Virus record (IMG/VR): IMGVR_UViG_3300033148_008287
Coordinates: 1 to 41,230 of that record
DNA: 41,230 nt
Direction: 5' to 3' (one strand)
DNA from: a virus
A program made the translations under genes and the position numbers. This document shows positions 17,496 to 25,143 of the stretch, piece by piece (position 1 is the first letter of the stretch; each line of letters begins with the position of its first letter). The notes below the pieces were generated by a model. That model made no database searches. It was given only the letters and a program-made list of their open reading frames with translations, and was not told the origin of the DNA.

Positions 17496-17753
17496 ATGGC
17501 AAACCATGAAATCAAGAGTCGAATTCGGCAAAAACTTAACGAAATGGGGGATTTAAACAACCTAACAGAGACTGAAAAACGAGTACTTTTATTAGCACTT
17601 TTTGATGATGGGCATGTTGTTAATGTCACGGGACGGGCGGATAGTGTTGTTGTTGAAATAGAATATTCTAGTCATGCGCAACAAGTATCAAATCGGTATT
17701 GGTTGTTATCATTACAGCTAAGTACCATGCAATGGGATATTCAACCAAAATAA
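17496..17753 (+). CDS. Hypothetical protein, 85 aa
   Basis: Not recognised. ATG 17496 lies 8 nt after TAGGAG (17482-17487), so it is preferred to a GTG at 17487 that overlaps the ribosome site. It begins with a basic amphipathic helix (IKSRIRQKLNEMGD) similar to that of the protein at 15515, then a helix and a small beta part. The 89-nt gap before it (17407-17495) holds no ORF or clear hairpin. Confidence 0.7.
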   Translation: MANHEIKSRIRQKLNEMGDLNNLTETEKRVLLLALFDDGHVVNVTGRADSVVVEIEYSSHAQQVSNRYWLLSLQLSTMQWDIQPK

Positions 17754-17772
17754 AACAGAGGAGATTAAAGTA

Positions 17773-18024
17773 ATGCCAGCAGATTTTGACAAGTGTGTAA
17801 AGGACGGCGGAAAGGTGCGAACAGTTAAGGGGCCGAACAAAGAACATGGCCTGAAAGAAGGGGAGACTGTTGCATATTGTATCATTGAAAAAGACGGAAA
17901 GGAAAAGTCATTCAGAGGTGAAATCAAGAAAAGTGGTGGTGAGGACAAGGGTAGCAAGAAAGAGGAATCCGAAAATGTTACTCGTTTTCGTTCCAATCTT
18001 CAAGCACTGCTAGAAAAGCTCTAA
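17773..18024 (+). CDS. Small charged protein, 83 aa
   Basis: Function unknown. The N-terminus MPADFDKCVKDGGKVRTVKG resembles small proteins often annotated as hypothetical in phages and bacteria. The centre is a Lys/Glu/Gly-rich linker (~residues 52-66). The last 14 residues (RFRSNLQALLEKL) form an amphipathic helix. A strong AGAGGAGA ribosome site precedes the ATG. Last gene before the AT-rich non-coding stretch. Confidence 0.72.
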   Translation: MPADFDKCVKDGGKVRTVKGPNKEHGLKEGETVAYCIIEKDGKEKSFRGEIKKSGGEDKGSKKEESENVTRFRSNLQALLEKL

Positions 18025-18047
18025 GAGAATCAAACGAACTGTGTTGG

Positions 18048-18102
18048 AATTGTCTTGTAAATTTTTCTGGTTTCATGGCCCTGTAATTGCCTTGTAATTA
18101 CA
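18048..18102. repeat. AT-rich non-coding stretch with direct and inverted repeats
   Basis: AATTGTCTTGTAA at 18048-18060 recurs with one change as AATTGCCTTGTAA at 18085-18097. The second copy also lies in a 7-bp perfect inverted repeat (TGTAATT 18082-18088, AATTACA 18096-18102). A run of A/T bases follows (18103-18125). The whole gap 18025-18194 is one of the longest non-coding pieces in the window and has no ORF. It lies near the place where base skew changes sign, so it is a candidate for origin or regulatory sequence. No consensus promoter could be fitted with proper spacing. Confidence 0.4.
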
Positions 18103-18194
18103 TTATATTATTATAAGTTATTCAATTTCGATTCCAACAAGTACTAGTTATACAAAAAATCGAAACGTTGAAATTATTTTCTAGGCGGGATACC

Positions 18195-18428
18195 ATGAAC
18201 AGAGATAGATTCAACCGTATGGTAGACAGGCTTAATACTATAACAGAAGCAACTGTTGCAGGTGACATTGCTGCTGTTAGGTCTATTTTGGGAAGTGGGA
18301 AACCAGCCGTTTATCGACGAAATATAGTAAAGCGACAGGGAAATACGTATATTGTGATTGATGCACAAGGAACGCGACACATAGTGTATTCAATCAAAGA
18401 TGTTTTAACGTTCTTGCGAAAGGGTTAA
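18195..18428 (+). CDS. Hypothetical basic protein, 77 aa
   Basis: Not recognised. ATG 18195 is preceded by AGGCGGG, while a TTG at 18168 in the same frame has no ribosome site. It begins with a basic amphipathic helix (RFNRMVDRLNTITEA) like the small proteins upstream. The rest (RRNIVKRQGNTYIVIDAQGTRHIVYS) is a two- to three-strand beta unit. Basic overall, soluble. Confidence 0.68.
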   Translation: MNRDRFNRMVDRLNTITEATVAGDIAAVRSILGSGKPAVYRRNIVKRQGNTYIVIDAQGTRHIVYSIKDVLTFLRKG

Positions 18429-18432
18429 TGTT

Positions 18433-18732
18433 ATGGCAAAAACGAAAATGGTTGGTAATACAGCAAACAAGAAAGAATGGTATGGTGTGCGCCCGGACGG
18501 ATTTCATCACGATGGGTGCCCAGTTTTTCATGTTGATAACGATGATTATTATAGTGCGGTAAAGCGTGAACCTGGGCAACGACTCAAGTTTAAGGACAAT
18601 CGCATTAACACGGCTATCAAGAACAGCCGGTATACGGCTAGAAGCATGTGGTTAGTAAATAAGAATAATGGCAGGAAATACAAGTGGATCACCCCTCGAA
18701 AACAGAAGCCGAAAGATGCGACGAAGAAATGA
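18433..18732 (+). CDS. Small basic hypothetical protein, 99 aa
   Basis: Not recognised. Very Lys/Arg/Asn-rich with His and aromatic residues in the first half (GFHHDGCPVFHVDNDDYY). The basic C-terminal tail (TPRKQKPKDATKK) could bind nucleic acid. Its TGA overlaps the ATG of the resolvase gene, so the two may work together, but this is only positional. Confidence 0.7.
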   Translation: MAKTKMVGNTANKKEWYGVRPDGFHHDGCPVFHVDNDDYYSAVKREPGQRLKFKDNRINTAIKNSRYTARSMWLVNKNNGRKYKWITPRKQKPKDATKK

Positions 18733-19367
18733 TTGCACGTAAATGTGTTGTTGGAATTGATCCTTCAGTCACATCATCTGGTGTTGCCGCGCTTTGGGCG
18801 GATCGACAGATTTGTTGTGTTTCACACCAACGAATTCGACCAAAGCGCAAACCCCGTGCATATCCAGACAGATTTACACGGTATAAAGAATTGGTCGCCG
18901 GAATCAGTGGTGCTGTAATCGACGCAAACCCAAATCTGATTGTTATAGAGGGATATTCATACGCTTCTAGAGGACGATCAACAATCACTTTGTCTGAGTT
19001 TGGTGGCTTATTGCGACAGGAATTGATAGGACGATTTGATTGCCCAATTATCGAGGTTGCTCCTAGCAGACTCAAAAAATTTGTTGTTGCTGGGAATGCA
19101 TCCAAAGAGCGGGTCCACGATGTCCTGAAAGCACAATTTCCTGTTTTTGGCCCTATTACCCAACTCGATGAGCTTGATGCGTGTGTTGCGGCCACACTTG
19201 GCTTGTACGTGCTTGCAGTGCTTGACCCATCTTTTCAGGTGCAGTTACCGCAGACTTTTGCCAATGAGTGTATAATAGACACTGTTAATCGGATCAAAAG
19301 TAATGATGGTGGTGCCACTGAGCAAAATGCCGCGTGGCATGTCACGGCGTTAATAGATTTACTATAA
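18729..19367 (+). CDS. RuvC-like Holliday junction resolvase
   Basis: 212 aa from ATG 18729, which overlaps the upstream TGA (the frame is open to 18684 but would overlap the previous gene by 49 nt). It has the RNase H-like fold pattern of RuvC: VVGIDPSVTSSGVA (first catalytic Asp, D11), LIVIEGYSYAS (second acidic residue) and QLDELDACVAATLG (C-terminal acidic pair). RuvC enzymes cut four-way junctions symmetrically. In phages they trim recombination intermediates before packaging. T4 itself uses endonuclease VII (gp49), an unrelated fold, so this would be a replacement. Confidence 0.82.
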   Translation: MIARKCVVGIDPSVTSSGVAALWADRQICCVSHQRIRPKRKPRAYPDRFTRYKELVAGISGAVIDANPNLIVIEGYSYASRGRSTITLSEFGGLLRQELIGRFDCPIIEVAPSRLKKFVVAGNASKERVHDVLKAQFPVFGPITQLDELDACVAATLGLYVLAVLDPSFQVQLPQTFANECIIDTVNRIKSNDGGATEQNAAWHVTALIDLL

Positions 19368-19379
19368 AGGAATGTGTTT

Positions 19380-19652
19380 ATGCCAAAAACAGACATAATT
19401 GAGATTGATGCAACTATTGATGCCGATGATTCGGATATGTTTGCCAATATGGAAGAAGAACTGCGATTGAAACAAGACGCACGACGCGGCAGCGACCAAT
19501 ATTATATTCATATGTATGAGCAACTCATTACACAGTTTGGTCGTAATGAAAAATGCCCGTGTAACAGTGGCAAAAAGCTTAAGTATTGTTGTTTGCCATT
19601 ATTGAGAGATAAGGCAGTGCAGGCAAGAAAGGACTTGGCAGATGCAAAATGA
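19380..19652 (+). CDS. SEC-C zinc-motif protein
   Basis: 90 aa with an acidic N-terminal half and a C-terminal SEC-C motif: GRNEKCPCNSGKKLKYCC, matching the CPCxSGKKxKxCC zinc knuckle known from the SecA tail. In SecA this motif binds SecB and ribosomes. In small phage proteins its partner is unknown. ATG 19380 is chosen because AAGGAA sits 7-8 nt upstream, whereas a GTG at 19374 is too close to it. It overlaps the nuclease gene by 11 nt. Confidence 0.8.
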   Translation: MPKTDIIEIDATIDADDSDMFANMEEELRLKQDARRGSDQYYIHMYEQLITQFGRNEKCPCNSGKKLKYCCLPLLRDKAVQARKDLADAK

Positions 19653-20490
19653 GAAACCGCGCGTTGTGTTAATCGACACACCGAATATGGTATATTCCGC
19701 ATATTTTGTTTCCATAGCGGGGACCAGTGCATCACCACAGGCTGAATTGCTGCATCATGGTGTTTGGAATACGTTATTGCACATTTTGAAAATGACCAAG
19801 CCGAACAAGATTGTGTTTGCCTTAGATTCTCCCCCGACTTGGCGAGATGGGATTTACCAACACTATAAGGCCAATCGTCATATATCTGATGCGTCTGTTG
19901 CTGTAAAACACTTTATTTCAACAACATTGTGCAACTTTGATTTGGTATTGCCATGTCAGATAGTTGGGGTTCCGTCGGCGGAAGCGGATGATGTGATTGC
20001 AATTGGTGTGCAGCACTTTGATGCTAATGAATATGATGTGGTGATTGCGTCAAGTGACAAAGACATGATACAGTTATTGACATATCCACATGTTTCTGTG
20101 TGGAGTCTGTGCAAGCACAGATATATAACCCACGATGATCCTTTTCGGTATCTCCAAGAACAAATATTACAGGGAGACAGATGCGATAATATCCCACCGT
20201 TTGCTCCATTGGTTGGACCAAAAACAGCACAGAGAATGTGTGATAACACAGACCTATTAAAAGCAAAACTGGCCTCTGATGTAAAATTCCCAGAAAATCT
20301 TGAACGCAACGAAAAATTGATCGATTTGTCTAAGATTCCTATGAGCCTATCAGCAAAGATTGCAACTGCTTATGAGGCACCGACTCGTGACCCGAATCAA
20401 AAACTCATCAATTACTTTATGCACTATAATTTGACTGACATGCTTCCGCGAACAGATGAATTTGAAATCGTCTTCCAGCGACTTTTATAA
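19642..20490 (+). CDS. rnh: FEN-type 5'-3' exonuclease / RNase H (T4 Rnh-like)
   Basis: 282 aa of the FEN/5'-nuclease family. T4 RNase H (305 aa) removes RNA primers and flaps from lagging-strand fragments. VVLIDTPNMVYSAYF near the N-terminus gives the first metal aspartate. The bridge region has WRDGIYQHYKANR, where the conserved Arg and Lys act. AEADDVIAIG and IASSDKDMIQLL supply the further acidic ligands, and QGDRCDNIPP is the family's GDxxDNIPG loop with the final Gly changed to Pro. No polymerase domain is attached. Positioned next to the RuvC-like and SEC-C genes. Confidence 0.9.
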   Translation: MQNEKPRVVLIDTPNMVYSAYFVSIAGTSASPQAELLHHGVWNTLLHILKMTKPNKIVFALDSPPTWRDGIYQHYKANRHISDASVAVKHFISTTLCNFDLVLPCQIVGVPSAEADDVIAIGVQHFDANEYDVVIASSDKDMIQLLTYPHVSVWSLCKHRYITHDDPFRYLQEQILQGDRCDNIPPFAPLVGPKTAQRMCDNTDLLKAKLASDVKFPENLERNEKLIDLSKIPMSLSAKIATAYEAPTRDPNQKLINYFMHYNLTDMLPRTDEFEIVFQRLL

Positions 20491-20493
20491 ATA
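20486..20493 (+). promoter_or_regulatory. Candidate T4-type late promoter TATAAATA
   Basis: An exact copy of the T4 late -10 octamer overlaps the TAA stop of the nuclease gene and lies upstream of nrdD. The phage encodes a gp55-like sigma factor, which reads this octamer in T4. nrdD is not a late gene in T4, and the octamer can arise by chance at a TAA stop, so this stays tentative. Confidence 0.3.
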
Positions 20494-20496
20494 GAA

Positions 20497-20532
20497 TTGT
20501 GGTTGGTTATTTCCCCTCCACAACAACCATTT
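20497..20532 (+). terminator. Weak hairpin after the nuclease gene
   Basis: TTGTGG (20497-20502) can pair with CCACAA (20518-20523) across a 15-nt loop, with CAACCATTTTG behind it. The T run is only four bases and the stem is short, so termination would be weak at best. It fits the start of a new transcription unit at nrdD. Confidence 0.25.
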
Positions 20533-20601
20533 TGAGATAAACACTCATTTACATTACGCTGATCGTGTGTACGTTTTTGCTGGTTCTATTTGATACAATT
20601 T

Positions 20602-20632
20602 CACAGTGCTTTAACCGTGACTGTGGTATAAT
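20602..20632 (+). promoter_or_regulatory. nrdD promoter with inverted repeat
   Basis: TGTGGTATAAT at 20622-20632 repeats the 11-base element of the 7.9-kb control region, with the extended -10 TGGTATAAT. It partly overlaps a perfect 6-bp inverted repeat, CACAGT (20602-20607) and ACTGTG (20620-20625), 12 bp apart, which could be an operator. No -35 box is evident. A start near 20639 would give a leader of about 40 nt to nrdD with TAGGAG before the ATG. Confidence 0.65.
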
Positions 20633-20677
20633 CTGGACTCACACTTCCACTAAAAACAGATAGGAGTTTTCCAACTT

Positions 20678-22699
20678 ATGCAAGATGTTATAACTTTTAC
20701 GCAATCGTTTTCTCCTCTGTTGACACAAGCAATTGGCGATCTTAGACACAAACTCGGTGACGATGCTGTTGCTGCTCTATTTGATATTGATGGTATTGGG
20801 AAAGAGAAGACAGACTTGGCCAAACGCACGAAAACCTACTTTACGAGTTCCATGGCTTGTGCAGAGTTCTCCGCTGACCCAAACGCAAATGTTACGACCA
20901 GGTCTGCTGATCATTTCTCCCGTGAAACTATCAAGCCGTTTCTGTTTTTCAATACCCTTGATTGCATCATCAAAGAAATCTGTAATATGGATGGCCATGA
21001 TGGTGAGGATGCAAAGCGTGTAATACGTAAGCTATTGGTGGGTGAGATATTTGTGAACGATATACACAAATGGGAAAAGCCTTACTGTTTTGCCTTTTCT
21101 TTGGACAAGCTTTGTCAAGAAGGTATTTCGTTTGCATCACCTATTTTTGATATAGTTCCGCCTAAGCATTCTGCATCCTTTATTGCGCTTGTCATACAGA
21201 TGGTATCATACATATCTCAGCATATCGCTGGTGCATCGTCGTTCCCGTCGTTTTTCGTGGACTTGGACTACTTTTACCGCAAAGAGCTTGGCGACGATTA
21301 CCTTAGCAACCCAAATAAGGCAAAATACAACAAAAAGCGTATTAAGAACCAGTTCCAAAACCTGATTTATTCTTTCAATTGGCCATTCCGAGGCAACGAG
21401 TCTCCATTCACCAATCTGAGTATTTTCGATAAGGAATTTCTGACAAAGCTGTTTGCTGACTATGTCTATCCTGATTATAGTCACCCCAATTTGGATAATG
21501 TCGATAAACTACAACGCCTATTTGCAGAGTACTTTTCTGAGATTTTCGGCACTGAGGGCATCTTTACTTTTCCTGTAACCACACTTGCCATATCTACAGA
21601 CGAGAAGGGAGAAGTAGTAGATGAGGATTTTGTACAGTGGGCCAGCAAAGTAAATGCAGACAAGGCCATTTTTAACATCTATATTGGACCACCGACCAGC
21701 CTATCTACTTGTTGTCGTCTCAAAAATGGATTCTCCATGAATGGGAATAATAAGAAAGGGGGGCAATCTCTTGGGTATACCAACTCGTTCGGATCATCCA
21801 GTTTGAATGTGGGGTCACACCGGGTTTCCGGTCTAAATTTTGCACATATCGCATTGAAGGCTGTGCAAACAGGACAAGATTTTGCAGAGTTGGTGAATGA
21901 GGATGTGCATGATGTGCATTTGATTTTGCGGGCACATTATCAATTTTTGAAGCGAAACATTGATCATGGGCTACATCCATTATATAGCAACGGGTGGATG
22001 TCATTGTCCAGGCAGTACAGTACAGTTGGGTTTGTTGGTGTCTATGAAGCTCTAGAGATTTTGGGTAAATCACTAAGCAATACCAATACATTGGATTACC
22101 ACAGTGATGGCCTAAATTACATGGTGGGAATTTTGCAACACATTAATGATATGAATTCTGAGGAAGAATTGCGATTCAACCGTCCGTTCAATATTGAACA
22201 AATACCAGCCGAGTCAATGGCCGTGCGCTTGTGCAAGAAAGACAAAATAAGCTTTGGTGAACAATGCACTAACTATGATTTGTATAGCAACCAATATTTT
22301 CCTTTGATTGCGAATACGCGATTGCTGAACCGAATCAAGATACAGGGTGTTTTCGACACACAAACTGCCGGGGGCAGCATCTTGCACATTAATTTGATGG
22401 ACAGGGATGCACTAACTCCCCAAGTCATGAGCAAACTTATCCATAAGTGTGCAGCAATGGGATGCACATATTTGGCGATTAATCTTGATTTCAATAAGTG
22501 CGAAGCTGGACATATCACAATAGGAAAACAAGGTGCGGATCACTGTAGTGAATGCGGCGGAAAAATTGTAGAAAAATACACACGGGTTGTTGGGTTCATT
22601 ACGCCCGTATCCTCTTGGCAAGAAACAAGACGAGACAATGAATATGATAAACGATACAGATACGGATCAATCGACCACACTGCCAGTAGTGTTGCTTGA
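20678..22699 (+). CDS. nrdD: Anaerobic ribonucleoside-triphosphate reductase (NrdD)
   Basis: Class III ribonucleotide reductase large subunit, 673 aa, making dNTPs from NTPs with a glycyl radical under anoxia. The C-terminus has the zinc site (CEAGH then CSECGG; one of the usual four cysteines appears to be replaced by His) and the glycyl radical motif RVVGF with G639. IKIQGVFDTQTAGGSILHINL and the NxxxxNRIKIQ region match the NrdD barrel. No N-terminal ATP-cone (VxKRDG-type) is visible, unlike many cellular NrdD, so allosteric activity control may be absent. TAGGAG precedes the ATG. Its 3' end overlaps nrdG by about 60 nt. Confidence 0.92.
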   Translation: MQDVITFTQSFSPLLTQAIGDLRHKLGDDAVAALFDIDGIGKEKTDLAKRTKTYFTSSMACAEFSADPNANVTTRSADHFSRETIKPFLFFNTLDCIIKEICNMDGHDGEDAKRVIRKLLVGEIFVNDIHKWEKPYCFAFSLDKLCQEGISFASPIFDIVPPKHSASFIALVIQMVSYISQHIAGASSFPSFFVDLDYFYRKELGDDYLSNPNKAKYNKKRIKNQFQNLIYSFNWPFRGNESPFTNLSIFDKEFLTKLFADYVYPDYSHPNLDNVDKLQRLFAEYFSEIFGTEGIFTFPVTTLAISTDEKGEVVDEDFVQWASKVNADKAIFNIYIGPPTSLSTCCRLKNGFSMNGNNKKGGQSLGYTNSFGSSSLNVGSHRVSGLNFAHIALKAVQTGQDFAELVNEDVHDVHLILRAHYQFLKRNIDHGLHPLYSNGWMSLSRQYSTVGFVGVYEALEILGKSLSNTNTLDYHSDGLNYMVGILQHINDMNSEEELRFNRPFNIEQIPAESMAVRLCKKDKISFGEQCTNYDLYSNQYFPLIANTRLLNRIKIQGVFDTQTAGGSILHINLMDRDALTPQVMSKLIHKCAAMGCTYLAINLDFNKCEAGHITIGKQGADHCSECGGKIVEKYTRVVGFITPVSSWQETRRDNEYDKRYRYGSIDHTASSVA

Positions 22700-23273
22700 T
22701 GATTCCTTTATTGACTATCCTGGCATGACATCGTTAGTTGTGTTTACTCATGGATGTAATTTACACTGCAATTTCTGTTTTGTGTGGGATACCATCAATG
22801 ACAAAAGCACTATGTTTAGGAAATATCATGTAGCGGATATTGCTACATTGTTGATAGAGGAACAGGACTATTATGGCGCGCTTGTTTTGAGTGGTGGTGA
22901 GCCAACACTGCATCCGGTTCCAGTGCGGGAATTGCTTGAGCGTGTAAGGCGCGGTTCACCAACCACAAAGACGCGCATTCTAACTAATGGCACTAATTGT
23001 GATTTTCTTTCCGATCTGGTTGATGATGGATTGCTTGACAGTGTGTTGTTTAGCATCAAACACCCGTCCGACATCATAAGTTCCTACCCCGGAATTGACT
23101 ACATACAAGTACTAAATGACATGTTCGTTTTCAGTGGATTGAACCGAGACAGGTTGGCCATTGAATGGGTGTGTGTAAAAACACCATCGATTGATGATTT
23201 TTGTACAGGGTTTTTGAGAAAACTTGCAGCCGAATTTATCATTCCGCTGCATATGGTAGACGACGAAAGGTAA
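22638..23273 (+). CDS. nrdG: Anaerobic RNR activase (NrdG), radical SAM
   Basis: Radical SAM activating enzyme that generates the glycyl radical on NrdD. CNLHCNFC gives the CxxxCxxC [4Fe-4S] motif at C40, C44 and C47 of the 211-aa product started at ATG 22638. DYPGMTSLVVFTHGC before it and LVLSGGEPTLH after it (the GGE motif) are typical for NrdG. The frame is open to 22587, but that would lengthen the overlap with nrdD. A 62-nt overlap remains at the chosen start, and translation coupled to nrdD is likely. Slightly longer than E. coli NrdG (154 aa), with an extended C-terminus. Confidence 0.88.
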   Translation: MNMINDTDTDQSTTLPVVLLDDSFIDYPGMTSLVVFTHGCNLHCNFCFVWDTINDKSTMFRKYHVADIATLLIEEQDYYGALVLSGGEPTLHPVPVRELLERVRRGSPTTKTRILTNGTNCDFLSDLVDDGLLDSVLFSIKHPSDIISSYPGIDYIQVLNDMFVFSGLNRDRLAIEWVCVKTPSIDDFCTGFLRKLAAEFIIPLHMVDDER

Positions 23274-23279
23274 AAGTAT

Positions 23280-23615
23280 ATGGCAATCAAACGATATGAG
23301 AATACACATCCATTTGCCATTTTGACTGTTAATATTGGTGGTCTTGTACGCACAATCGCTCCCGGACAGCAAATTGATGGAGATGAGAATGTCCTAAAGC
23401 GCTATCCACAGCTTAAAGAGATAGGTACTATCTCTGATACAGGGGAGCACAGGCTTCCAAAGAAAAAGGGGTTTTTCGCGTCTCTCCCAACACATATGAT
23501 AATCAACTCCGAAGATGGAAACATTTTTGGAATGAATCGTGTCAATGATTATGAGCCCCCACACAGATGTAGAGCCGCCATTGCACCCAACACCGACTAT
23601 TGTTGCAAAAAGTAA
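23280..23615 (+). CDS. Small protein related to the one at 36544, possibly virion-associated
   Basis: 111 aa, not recognised by family. The N-terminal ~50 residues (MAIKRYENT...LVRTIAPGQQI) resemble the N-terminus at 36544 (MAVRFRNTLG...YVVPAYGSI) in start, spacing of hydrophobic strands and the following helix, so I think they share a small beta domain. Short phage proteins of this pattern are often structural, but that is an inference. The end (CRAAIAPNTDYCCKK) is Cys-rich and overlaps the glycosyltransferase gene. GAAAGGT precedes the ATG. First gene after nrdG, at the left edge of the glycan region. Confidence 0.65.
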   Translation: MAIKRYENTHPFAILTVNIGGLVRTIAPGQQIDGDENVLKRYPQLKEIGTISDTGEHRLPKKKGFFASLPTHMIINSEDGNIFGMNRVNDYEPPHRCRAAIAPNTDYCCKK

Positions 23616-25140
23616 GAAACAGAAAAAGGCAACATCAAATAAGTTTATTGTGCGTGATTATGTTGTGGGTGAAATGTCTGCTATTAAAGAAGAAGGCCGC
23701 AAGGTCTCAATTATTATTCTGACCAAAGACAATTATCCCTTCATTAGTAATTGTATTCGTCACATTAACAAGCATGTGCAATATCGCCCACTTGAAATTC
23801 TCATTGGCGACACCGGATCATCTGACCCAAAAGTGCTAGAATTCTATGATCTATTGGACCCAGACAAGGTGAAAATAGTTCGTGGGTTGACCTACAATTT
23901 TTCTGCTGCAAATAACAAATTGGCTGAACAGGCCACGGGTGGTTATTTGCTGTTTATGAATAATGACGTATACATGGAAAATGACTGCGTTAGTGCAGCA
24001 ATGCGCTATATTCAGACAAGTGCAATTGGTCAGGTTGGGATTCGGCTTGTGTACCCAAAAACTGGCAGGATCGATCATGATGGGCAGTTGTTGTATGATA
24101 CTATGTCAATTATTGGTCCAGGGCATGTGCATATCAACAAACACGCGAAATCGACCCCGGCAGTGGACGGGGATGTACAAGGAATTACCGGGGCTTGGTT
24201 GTTGATGCGCAAGAACTATTTTTTGGCTCGTGGTGGTTTTTCGACACAGTATAAAGACATCTACCAGGATTGTGATTTGTCCATGCGCAGCACGGCACAC
24301 GGCGAACGAAATTGGATATGCCAAACAAGCCATGCCATTCATGTTGGAAGTGGAACGAGAAAGGTGAGCAAGAAACCCATCGATGGTCATCATGATTTGG
24401 CAACACTCAAGAGCAAATGGTCAACAAAGATTCCAACTCTTGCTGCACCGAAGCATCCACGGCTTTCTATTGTGACTTGTTGTAATAATGTAGATTTGTA
24501 TAGGGATATGTTAAACAGTTTGCCCGAACACGCTACCCCAGAAGTTGAGTTAATTCCTATTTTCAACTTCGACAATTGGTTCAATATTCCACAAGCACTC
24601 AATCTTGGTATTAGCATGTCTCGGGGTGATTACGTCATGTTGAATCACCAGGATACGCTATTTGCAAAGGGATGGTATGAAGAAGCCATGGCTATTATGG
24701 ATGGGCTGAAAAATTTTGGTGTATTAGGAACTGAAGGAGTACGTAAATACAAAACGAGAGTGTCACCAAGATCATCAAAGAGGTTATCACCTGGTCACAT
24801 ATCAGAAGTGGACACAATAGATGAATTGTGTTTGCTTATTAAGGACAAAACCTTGCGGTTTGACGAAAACCTACAGTTCCATTTTTACGGGGCCGATATA
24901 TGCTTGAAAGCACAAGAGGCAGGCATGACCAACTATATCATTTCTCCAAATGTGACACATAGGTCAGGGGGTGGAGAGAATCTGCGGAGATTTCCGAAAA
25001 CGTTTATTCAGGATGCGCGTACTTTTTGGAGCAACTGGAGAAAACGCCGTAAGGGTGTTGTGACAACAACCACTGTTTTTTCACCATCCAGAATCCAATT
25101 TCTCATTCTTCCAAAACTTTTTCCTCCAATAAAGGTATAA
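23545..25140 (+). CDS. Tandem GT2 glycosyltransferase (two GT-A domains)
   Basis: About 531 aa. Domain 1 (~55-290) starts with VSIIILTKDNYPFISNCI and continues through ILIGDTGSSD, LAEQATGGYLLFMNNDVYM (DXD-type NND) and TGAWLLMRKNYFLARGGF, a full GT2 plan. Domain 2 (~305-500) begins LSIVTCCNNVDLYRDML and has SRGDYVMLNHQDTLFAKGWYEEA. Two-domain GT2 enzymes often add two sugars or alternate linkages. The end is basic. The start is uncertain among GTG 23539, ATG 23545 and ATG 23551. All overlap the previous gene by 65-77 nt, and the first ~40 residues are a Pro/Lys-rich linker. Confidence 0.85.
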   Translation: MIMSPHTDVEPPLHPTPTIVAKSKKQKKATSNKFIVRDYVVGEMSAIKEEGRKVSIIILTKDNYPFISNCIRHINKHVQYRPLEILIGDTGSSDPKVLEFYDLLDPDKVKIVRGLTYNFSAANNKLAEQATGGYLLFMNNDVYMENDCVSAAMRYIQTSAIGQVGIRLVYPKTGRIDHDGQLLYDTMSIIGPGHVHINKHAKSTPAVDGDVQGITGAWLLMRKNYFLARGGFSTQYKDIYQDCDLSMRSTAHGERNWICQTSHAIHVGSGTRKVSKKPIDGHHDLATLKSKWSTKIPTLAAPKHPRLSIVTCCNNVDLYRDMLNSLPEHATPEVELIPIFNFDNWFNIPQALNLGISMSRGDYVMLNHQDTLFAKGWYEEAMAIMDGLKNFGVLGTEGVRKYKTRVSPRSSKRLSPGHISEVDTIDELCLLIKDKTLRFDENLQFHFYGADICLKAQEAGMTNYIISPNVTHRSGGGENLRRFPKTFIQDARTFWSNWRKRRKGVVTTTTVFSPSRIQFLILPKLFPPIKV

Positions 25141-25143
25141 TAT

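Noticed and set aside
18120-18140. TTCGATTCC resembling a tRNA T-loop
   Set aside because: No flanking 5-bp stem, anticodon arm or acceptor stem can be folded around it.
23539-23615. Frameshift fusion of the small protein at 23280 with the tandem glycosyltransferase
   Set aside because: The overlap has no obvious slippery heptamer, and both frames have their own plausible start or stop. Kept as two genes, although a sequencing error cannot be excluded.
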